The notes under the pieces: model-generated
Told to the model about the DNA's origin: nothing
Seen by the model: the letters and a program-made list of their open reading frames with translations, nothing else
Databases searched by the model: none
In this document: positions 1 through 5,014 of the stretch, in pieces
Numbering within the stretch: the stretch's first letter is position 1
Layout: every line of letters begins with the position of its first letter
Made by a program: the position numbers and the translations under genes
DNA from: an uncultured euryarchaeote
Lineage (GTDB): Archaea; Thermoplasmatota; Poseidoniia; Poseidoniales; Poseidoniaceae
Assembly (NCBI GenBank): GCA_937897005.1
Contig: CALCOQ010000112.1
Location: 1-5,392 of the forward strand
Reading direction: 5' to 3'
DNA: 5,392 bases

Positions 1-1649
1 CAACGCTCAACCTACCGGTCGGAGTCTGGGTCCCATTCAACCTCAGGATATCTGCAGTGGATCTGGAACCTGATATCCTGTTGGCAGGAGAACTGATTGT
101 GGAGGTCCGTCCGCTCGCTGCGGATGTCACCGGTTCTTCAGTCATGTCATCGAATCTTCATATGTCGCGGATGTTCTCTGATGGCGAGGCTTCAGCATTT
201 CAACCGCTATCGGATGGAACAGGAACAGTGACCCAGTTCATCGAGTGGTCACATATTCCCTTGTCAAGTGAAGGCATGGGCGTCTATGAGATCGAGTTGT
301 GTGATATTCAGCGTTTGATCAACTCCACTCCTTTGACCGATCCTGGTTTTGATGAATGGACTTTCGCATTGAGGATTGGTGCTGAGTCATATCCTTTGGA
401 CATGAGTCCTGAATGTGGCACATCAGGTGCAGGAACTGAAATCATCCTGCCCGGCGCCATGCCATGGGTAGAGCAGTCTATTCAAGTGGTGATTGGAACT
501 CCAGTCCACCCATATCTGGTTGCTGATGATGGTTGGAATCTGACCTTCAGATTATACAATTCAGAAGAGCATCAGAATCATACTGAATACACTGAAGCAA
601 CTTTCGGTTTCAAGATCATCAATACTGCAAATCCAAGTCTTTCGAATCTGCGATTGAGTTCAGGTGAATCGGTGGAGGAGGATACGGAGGTCACGATATT
701 GGTTGATCTGTTCAATACCGGTACTGCTTCTGCTGTTGGAGTTGAAGTCACATTATCATGTGACCAAGGCGTTTCAGTGGTTGGTGATGAGACTCAGCAG
801 ATCATGTTGTTGCCGCCACAAGAAGAGATGACCCTTGAATGGGATGTCTCTTTGCAGAGATTGGACTGGTGGCAACATTCTGCTGACATTACCTGTGATG
901 TCAGTGTGGACGCACTATTGGCTTCAGGCAATGAAGTTGAGGACGATTCGCTGGAATACAACAGTGAAGTCGTTTCATGGGCACCCCCTTCGGCATTGAC
1001 AGTCATTGGATTCGCATTGCTCCTGATTCTTACTGGAATATTGATCAGACTTGGGGGCCAGAGTGAGAAGTTCCTGCAAGGTGCGGCTTTCACCGGTGCT
1101 TTGACCGCAGGACTTGCATTCCACATGGGGGCATTGTTTGAAGGCTCATTCTCGACTTGGTTCAGTTTCGGATGGTTGATGCTTGGAGCAGTGTGGATAT
1201 TGTGGATAGCCTGGCGCTCAGGCGAAGAATTCCAGTTGGTGCATGAAGATTATCAGCGTGCCAAGCAGGGACAATCGACGATATACACCGATCATTTCGC
1301 GGCATTGAAGGATTCTCGAAGACAATTGACCCGTATTCTGTCTGTTCCAGTCCTCGGCACCATGATACTGATTCTTGGATTCCCTCCAAGATTGAATCCT
1401 GATCCGATCAACATTGCAATGTTGGCGGCTTATCTTGTCATTGTCATCGGCGGGGTATGGCTCATCATACGCACTGCAGAAGCGACATATGGCTCGATAT
1501 ATTCCAAGATGATTGAGATTGGTGCCAGGTCTGATAGATTGCAGGAAGAACTTGGAGATCCAGCGAGGTTGCTGACTGAACTGGCACGTACAGGTCTTGA
1601 CCTGACCTCGGTATTGAATGAAGAGCCAAACGATGGAGTTGGGGACTGA
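1..1649 (+). CDS. Multi-pass membrane protein with large beta-rich ectodomain, 5'-truncated by window edge
   Basis: The reading frame is open from base 3 with no stop, and the upstream codons translate as an alternating beta-strand-like stretch (VWVPFNLRISAV). The GTG at 57 is therefore unlikely to be the true start and the gene probably begins outside the window. Numbering from the valine at 57, residues 1 to about 305 are beta-rich and contain three N-glycosylation sequons (NST, NLT, NHT). About residues 190-305 look like a CARDB/Ig-like sandwich (VDLFNTGTASAVGVEVTL), with two cysteines, C235 and C280, that could form a disulfide. Five hydrophobic segments follow at about 310-331, 340-362, 368-387, 428-446 and 451-472, then a charged, helical tail of about 55 residues that is probably cytoplasmic. 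The stop overlaps the next gene's ATG (TGATG), so the two are translationally coupled. I do not recognise a family. Its position upstream of the archaellins suggests, but does not prove, a cell-envelope role linked to them. Confidence 0.85.
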   Translation, partial: TLNLPVGVWVPFNLRISAVDLEPDILLAGELIVEVRPLAADVTGSSVMSSNLHMSRMFSDGEASAFQPLSDGTGTVTQFIEWSHIPLSSEGMGVYEIELCDIQRLINSTPLTDPGFDEWTFALRIGAESYPLDMSPECGTSGAGTEIILPGAMPWVEQSIQVVIGTPVHPYLVADDGWNLTFRLYNSEEHQNHTEYTEATFGFKIINTANPSLSNLRLSSGESVEEDTEVTILVDLFNTGTASAVGVEVTLSCDQGVSVVGDETQQIMLLPPQEEMTLEWDVSLQRLDWWQHSADITCDVSVDALLASGNEVEDDSLEYNSEVVSWAPPSALTVIGFALLLILTGILIRLGGQSEKFLQGAAFTGALTAGLAFHMGALFEGSFSTWFSFGWLMLGAVWILWIAWRSGEEFQLVHEDYQRAKQGQSTIYTDHFAALKDSRRQLTRILSVPVLGTMILILGFPPRLNPDPINIAMLAAYLVIVIGGVWLIIRTAEATYGSIYSKMIEIGARSDRLQEELGDPARLLTELARTGLDLTSVLNEEPNDGVGD

Positions 1650-2767
1650 TGTCTGAAGATGGATATGGTGGTGGATATGGGGATGCCCCTGCTGCCCAGT
1701 CTTCCTCAGGCATGGAGGATTTGGCTGCACCTGGACGTGATAACCTTGAGGAAGACAGGAGGGCATTCAGCGGCGGGAGTATTGCTGCTGACCCCAATGC
1801 GACCGAGGAAGAGCAGGAAGATGAATTCACCACTGCAGATATTGAGAGAGCAAGGATGGCGATAGCAGCTTCTCAGGCAACTGCAGATAAGTTGCTGCAG
1901 GGTTCTCGGCAACTGGAACAGACTATTTTCGGAGTTCTGGATGATGATGAGTCCGTAATGAGCATCGATGAATTCCTTCGTGAAGCTCGCGAGATGCTGG
2001 AGAAGCATAACCTGCTCGGGGCACGAAAGAGCGTTCGTCGCGCCGACCGGCGAATGAATAAAATGGAGAAAGATGTACGTTACCTACGTAGAAACATTGC
2101 CATCTTACACAGATTGTTGCAAGAGAAGAATATCGCAGAAAATGAACTCGAGACGGTATTGCGCAAGTTGAGGAATGTCTCTGCCCATGCCGAGGGTGGA
2201 GAGATGGATGATGCTGCTGGACTTGTTGAAGGTTTGATTGGAGACATCGCTGGTGGAGAGACCTCAACTCTGAATCCATTCCTTTTCCGCACTTTCTGGC
2301 TTGGGGTTGAGAGTCGTTGGCCTGCAGGTGGGGATCATGGTGTATTGTTGGTCAGATTGCTGAACGATGGCAGAAGACCATTGCCGCCAATGAGATTGAA
2401 AGCACCGGTTCCAAGAGGTTGGAGTGCAGAGCCTGAAGCGGTAGACCTGCCAAAACTTCCACCTGGCGGATATGTGCATCTTCGATTTCATCTGGTACCT
2501 AATACCCCCCTTGGTCTGGAACAACCACCTTTGGCTCGTAGACTATCTGTCATGAGTGCATACGAGGTTCGACAGGGAGAGGTGACTTGCGTGGTCAGAG
2601 TTCGCAACAAGAGCATGGAAACACATAGGGATATTCTGGTCCGGCCTTGGATGCCTCCTAGTTTCACATGTGATACAATCCCACTGATAACCAGTCTTAC
2701 TCCGGACGAGGTTGGTGCCTTCCGAATTCCACTCAGCATAGCATTGGACGGAGGTTCGTATGCATAA
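1649..2767 (+). CDS. Hypothetical cytoplasmic protein: acidic Gly/Tyr tail, helical/coiled-coil middle, beta-sandwich-like C-terminus
   Basis: The 372-residue protein starts at an ATG sharing one base with the preceding stop. It has no signal peptide and no membrane segment. Residues 1-60 are low-complexity: a Gly/Tyr run (DGYGGGYGDAP), then an acidic stretch (NATEEEQEDE). Residues about 61-203 are strongly helical with heptad-like charge patterns and several basic patches (RKSVRRADRRMNKMEK), compatible with a coiled coil or helical bundle. Residues about 208-372 are beta-rich and may hold two sandwich units. The first (VLLVRLLNDGRRPLPP followed by VPRGWSAEP) resembles the NEW3/appendage style of Ig-like domains in which a conserved Gly-Trp follows a proline; the second starts near residue 297. 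The overlap with the membrane protein upstream suggests a peripheral partner bound to its cytoplasmic tail. That is inference; no function is assigned. Confidence 0.85.
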   Translation: MSEDGYGGGYGDAPAAQSSSGMEDLAAPGRDNLEEDRRAFSGGSIAADPNATEEEQEDEFTTADIERARMAIAASQATADKLLQGSRQLEQTIFGVLDDDESVMSIDEFLREAREMLEKHNLLGARKSVRRADRRMNKMEKDVRYLRRNIAILHRLLQEKNIAENELETVLRKLRNVSAHAEGGEMDDAAGLVEGLIGDIAGGETSTLNPFLFRTFWLGVESRWPAGGDHGVLLVRLLNDGRRPLPPMRLKAPVPRGWSAEPEAVDLPKLPPGGYVHLRFHLVPNTPLGLEQPPLARRLSVMSAYEVRQGEVTCVVRVRNKSMETHRDILVRPWMPPSFTCDTIPLITSLTPDEVGAFRIPLSIALDGGSYA

Positions 2768-2798
2768 TGAATGATATTCCATGCATTATGAGTGAAAT
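2761..2798. repeat. 21-bp-spaced near-direct repeat before the archaellin promoter
   Basis: TGCATAATGAATGATAT at 2761-2777 recurs as TGCATTATGAGTGAAAT at 2782-2798, with 14 of 17 bases matching and a 21-bp period, two helical turns. CATAATG (2763-2769) and CATTATG (2784-2790) are also exact inverted copies. The first copy overlaps the stop codon of the upstream gene. The arrangement and its place 25-60 bp upstream of the TATA-like box would fit a regulator binding site, but AT-rich intergenic DNA gives such matches by chance fairly often. Confidence 0.3.
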
Positions 2799-2822
2799 AC
2801 CTGCTTGTGTCGGGTTAACACT

Positions 2823-2830
2823 CATATATG
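2823..2830 (+). promoter_or_regulatory. TATA-like box of the archaellin promoter
   Basis: The palindrome CATATATG lies about 40 bases upstream of the archaellin start codon. An archaeal TATA box sits about 25 bases before the transcription start, which would put that start near 2852 and give a leader of about 15 bases, just enough for the ribosome site. No convincing BRE element is visible immediately upstream (sequence GGTTAACACT). It is the best TATA candidate in the only sizeable gap on the left side of the window. Confidence 0.5.
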
Positions 2831-2855
2831 TGATATGAAGTGGAGAGAATACTGA

Positions 2856-2862
2856 AAGGTGA
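2856..2862 (+). promoter_or_regulatory. Shine-Dalgarno AAGGTGA that decides the archaellin start
   Basis: AAGGTGA matches the complement of the archaeal 16S 3' end and stands 5 bases from the ATG at 2868. A longer reading from the GTG at 2859 is possible, but that GTG is inside this ribosome site and the extension would add only three residues to the leader, so ATG 2868 is preferred. Confidence 0.7.
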
Positions 2863-2867
2863 AAATA

Positions 2868-3425
2868 ATGAAGACAATAGACAAGAGCCCGACAAAGAAC
2901 GAAACAGGAGCCATCGGTATCGGTGCGATGATAGTGTTCATCGCGTTGATCCTTGTTGCCGCTGTGGCCTCGGCCGTCATCATACAGACGGCAGAGAAGT
3001 TGCAGCAAACAGCGCAGCAAACTGGTGATGACACGCAAGCTGAACAATGGACAAGAATAGTTTTGATTGATGCAATAATTGAGGATGAAACTGCACCGGG
3101 AAAACTTATTCTAACATTTGAATTGGGAGCTGGAAGTTCTACAATTCTCCCTGCTGTTGCAGCATATAGTATAATGTGCGACGATGGCGCTGGTGCTATC
3201 GGAATAGATGATGCCACGTTTGCTTTGGTCGACGATCTAGGTGGCGCAACTCAACCAACGCCTCTCGTACCAGGCATTGCATACGAATTACCAATAACAC
3301 TTGTAAACTGTGCAATAGCAACAAGCACTGATTATCAATTAGTTATGGCAGTACAGGGTGGAGGAACAACATATGAGATTTTGTCTACTGGACTTTCAAC
3401 TGCAGATGGAACGGGTGTGGTTTGA
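2868..3425 (+). CDS. arlB: Archaellin (archaeal flagellin), intact copy
   Basis: A 185-residue archaellin, the filament subunit of the archaellum, close to the usual size of about 200. A short basic leader ends in ETG and the mature protein should begin at A15 (AIGIGAMIVFIALILVAAVA), the class III signal cut by the prepilin peptidase ArlK/FlaK and the hydrophobic alpha-1 helix that builds the filament core (about residues 15-45). The rest is the beta-rich exposed domain, with C104 and C148 matched by cysteines in the next archaellin and a shared C-terminal block (GGGTTYEIL). The mature chain has no N-X-S/T sequon; the only one (NET) is in the leader. Its stop abuts the ATG of the second archaellin (TGAATG). 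By hand count, GC at third positions is 36 of 56 codons up to base 3035 and 11 of the next 56, so the gene appears mosaic. Confidence 0.93.
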   Translation: MKTIDKSPTKNETGAIGIGAMIVFIALILVAAVASAVIIQTAEKLQQTAQQTGDDTQAEQWTRIVLIDAIIEDETAPGKLILTFELGAGSSTILPAVAAYSIMCDDGAGAIGIDDATFALVDDLGGATQPTPLVPGIAYELPITLVNCAIATSTDYQLVMAVQGGGTTYEILSTGLSTADGTGVV

Positions 3426-3590
3426 ATGGATAAGGTAAGAGATAATGAGGGTGCAATTGGAATAGGTGCTATGATTGTATTCATTGCATTGATTCTTGTT
3501 GCTGCAGTAGCTTCAGCAGTTATTATTCAAACTGCAGAAACATTACAGCAAAATGCACAAAGTGTTGGAGATGATACACAGGAAGAGATC
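3036..3590. other. Low-GC3 block spanning the archaellin junction (possible recombination import or assembly chimera)
   Basis: Hand-counted third-position GC is 36/56 in the first codons of archaellin 1 (2868-3035), then 11/56 (3036-3203) and 18/73 (3204-3422). It is 11/56 in the first codons of archaellin 2 (3426-3593), 20/56 in its next 56 (3594-3761), and 31/56 in the first codons of the gene at 4069. Both edges fall at the same structural point, just after the conserved GDDTQ that ends the archaellin N-terminal helix. A single replacement event between tandem archaellin arrays would produce exactly this pattern; exact edges cannot be fixed from one sequence. Confidence 0.5.
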
Positions 3591-4013
3591 GCCGGTAAAG
3601 TATAGATAATTGGGGCCTTTTATGCCGAAGCTGGAGCAGATGTCCACATCATCTTTTCGTTAGCACCAGGTAGCGGTTCACTCAAAACCACGGCAATACA
3701 ATGGCAAGTATTTTGCATTGATGACACCCCTGCCTTTGTACAAGATGCCGACGATTTTGACGCTGAAGCTATCACCACTTTGGATGGAGTTACTACTATT
3801 GCGGCTGCCGCTGCAGGAACTGTGGTAGCTGGACAAAAGTATTTCACATCAATAACTCTGACAAACTGCGCTCCTGCTGATGTAAACACAGGATGGGGTG
3901 CTGGAGACAACGATGGTACAATCAATTTCAACATCCACGTAAATGGTGGCGGGAGCACAATGGAAATTCTTGATGCTTCTGGATCACTCACTGATGGTGA
4001 CTCCATTCTCTGA
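3426..4013 (+). pseudogene. arlB: Second archaellin interrupted by an in-frame TAG
   Basis: The ATG directly follows the stop of archaellin 1, with a partial ribosome site (GGGTG, 3413-3417). The leader is very short (MDKVRDNEG) and the mature N-terminus is identical to the first archaellin over 30 residues. After 59 codons a TAG at 3603-3605 stops the frame within the strand KV*IIGAFY, which aligns with RIVLIDAII of archaellin 1. The same frame then stays open for 135 codons to TGA at 4011-4013 and is clearly archaellin: FCIDD, LTNCAP and GGGSTMEIL match MCDD, LVNCAI and GGGTTYEIL of its neighbour. No in-frame ATG follows until 3960, so re-initiation is unlikely; a TTG at 3780 is the only other early option. 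Read through, the protein would be 195 residues, a normal length. Possible explanations are a recent nonsense mutation, a sequencing or assembly error (TTG Leu or TAT/TAC Tyr are one base away), or amber readthrough. Confidence 0.85.
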
Positions 4014-4023
4014 ACCACTCTTT

Positions 4024-4052
4024 GGAAGCCCCTCCCTTCGGGGAGGACTTCC
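4024..4052 (+). other. Stable cUUCGg hairpin between archaellin 2 and the next gene
   Basis: GGAAG (4024-4028) pairs with CTTCC (4048-4052), and CCTCCC (4031-4036) pairs with GGGAGG (4041-4046), closing a TTCG loop flanked by C and G. That is the exceptionally stable UUCG tetraloop; only a small internal bulge (CC against A) breaks the 11-bp stem. No T-run follows, so it is not a typical archaeal terminator. It begins 10 bases after the archaellin stop and ends 2 bases before the next ribosome site. A role in protecting the 3' end of abundant archaellin mRNA, or in partial termination, would suit the position. Confidence 0.8.
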
Positions 4053-4054
4053 AG

Positions 4055-4062
4055 GGAGGTGA
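4055..4062 (+). promoter_or_regulatory. Perfect Shine-Dalgarno GGAGGTGA for the ArlD/E-like gene
   Basis: Full eight-base complement to the archaeal 16S 3' end, 6 bases from ATG 4069, so the start is well supported. The GGGAGG at 4054-4059 is an exact copy of the 3' arm of the adjacent hairpin, so the CCTCCC arm could in principle pair with either copy. Confidence 0.8.
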
Positions 4063-4068
4063 GTTGCC

Positions 4069-5013
4069 ATGGCGTGGCCCTTGGGTTTGGGCGGTCGGAA
4101 GCGCAGTGAGTCTTTGGATTCTGATGTAGAGGATGACATCAGTATTCGTCGGCTTGAAGCTATGTCGAACGTTGGTTATGAGGAGGTTCCACTCCCCGAT
4201 GAGGGTGAACTCTCAGAGGAGGAGGCTTGGACCATCTCTCCTACTTCGGCAGCGGTTCGCATTGGTTCACAGTTGATTGGAGAGGTTGGCGGGAAGTCTT
4301 CATCCGTTTCCTCCTCGATACAGACTGTGGAGGCCACAGTGGATACCAAGGCCCTCGAGCGATTGTTGTCTTCCAGACTCGATATGGTGGAGGATACAAT
4401 GCGATCCATGTCCTTCCAGATCCAGGATGCCATCACCAAGATTCCAGAGAGTTCTGCTTCATCTGATGATGCAGAGGGAGATGAAGGGGTCGAAGTTGAC
4501 GAAACTGATGAAACTATTGCCTCAGATTCCGTGGAAGGTGGTGAATCGGCTGCGACTTCATTCGATTTGCAATCTGCAGACAGAGTGATAACCGCTTCTG
4601 GTGAAGTCATTAAGGCTCCAGCTGGAAGCACTCGAATGGCTGCTGATGATGCAGCCAGCCTGATGGAATTGTATGAAGCTCAGGCCCTGGCATTGAATCC
4701 ATTTCTGGCAACACCTGAGGGATTGGAGGAAGTCAGTAGGTCAGTCGATGTCGGCTCATATACGCTCGCAGCGTTATTGTTGGACAATATGACTGGCATG
4801 GCCGCAACATCTTTTCTCCAGAAAGCGATCCAATCTGGAATGCTGACTGAGGATGAATATAATGCGGTGGTCGCCATCGTTCATCTTGCAGTTTCGGGTG
4901 ACCCCGAATCTGCTTTGGAGGACAAATTACCGAACAGGGAACTCTTGACCTTCTCTGCGCTTATCACAGCGTGGCGGAACAAATCTCAGGGTAGTTCCTC
5001 CATGGAGGGGTGA
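4069..5013 (+). CDS. Putative archaellum motor accessory protein, ArlD/E-like
   Basis: A 314-residue acidic protein with no signal peptide or membrane segment. A short basic N-terminus (GLGGRKRSESL) is followed by an acidic, disordered-looking stretch to about residue 60, a helical region with coiled-coil character at about 95-130, an Asp/Glu/Ser linker at about 130-160 (DDAEGDEGVEVDETDET), and a helical C-terminal domain from about 200. Within the latter, about residues 229-268 (LAALLLDNMTG, then SGMLTEDEYNAVV) follow the pattern of the FlaD/E domain, in which leucine-rich helices lead to a Gly-hydrophobic-[ST]-E turn. Its place between the archaellins and an ArlF-like gene is where arlC/D/E normally sits, and those proteins form the cytoplasmic ring linking the motor to chemotaxis input. 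The assignment rests on context plus a weak pattern match. One base separates its stop from the next ATG. Confidence 0.6.
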   Translation: MAWPLGLGGRKRSESLDSDVEDDISIRRLEAMSNVGYEEVPLPDEGELSEEEAWTISPTSAAVRIGSQLIGEVGGKSSSVSSSIQTVEATVDTKALERLLSSRLDMVEDTMRSMSFQIQDAITKIPESSASSDDAEGDEGVEVDETDETIASDSVEGGESAATSFDLQSADRVITASGEVIKAPAGSTRMAADDAASLMELYEAQALALNPFLATPEGLEEVSRSVDVGSYTLAALLLDNMTGMAATSFLQKAIQSGMLTEDEYNAVVAIVHLAVSGDPESALEDKLPNRELLTFSALITAWRNKSQGSSSMEG

Positions 5014-5014
5014 G

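Noticed and set aside
57..59. GTG at 57 as the true start of the first gene
   Set aside because: The frame stays open to the window edge with plausible beta-strand sequence, there is no ribosome site before it, and no signal peptide follows.
1218..1766. 182-residue open frame on the minus strand
   Set aside because: It overlaps the membrane-segment coding part of the first gene, and its His/Gln/Ser-rich translation has no domain logic or upstream ribosome site.
3183..3215. Second GAIGI-like stretch inside archaellin 1 (AGAIGIDDA) as a duplicated N-terminal signal
   Set aside because: Only five residues match, the surroundings are not hydrophobic, and the fragment lies in the exposed domain.
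2822..3217. 131-residue open frame on the minus strand across archaellin 1
   Set aside because: It is antisense to a clear archaellin, has an Ile/Ala/Ser-rich composition mirroring that gene, and has no supporting start signals.
3620..4018. 132-residue open frame on the minus strand across the second half of archaellin 2
   Set aside because: The plus-strand frame has archaellin-specific motifs and conserved cysteines, so the antisense frame is a by-product of its codon use.
4024..4052. Calling the hairpin a classical intrinsic terminator
   Set aside because: No T-run follows, and a perfect ribosome site with the next operon gene begins two bases later, so full termination here is unlikely.
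4176..4631. 151-residue minus-strand frame rich in Ser/Glu
   Set aside because: It is the antisense image of the acidic linker of the ArlD/E-like gene (GAT/GAG/TCT codons read backwards).
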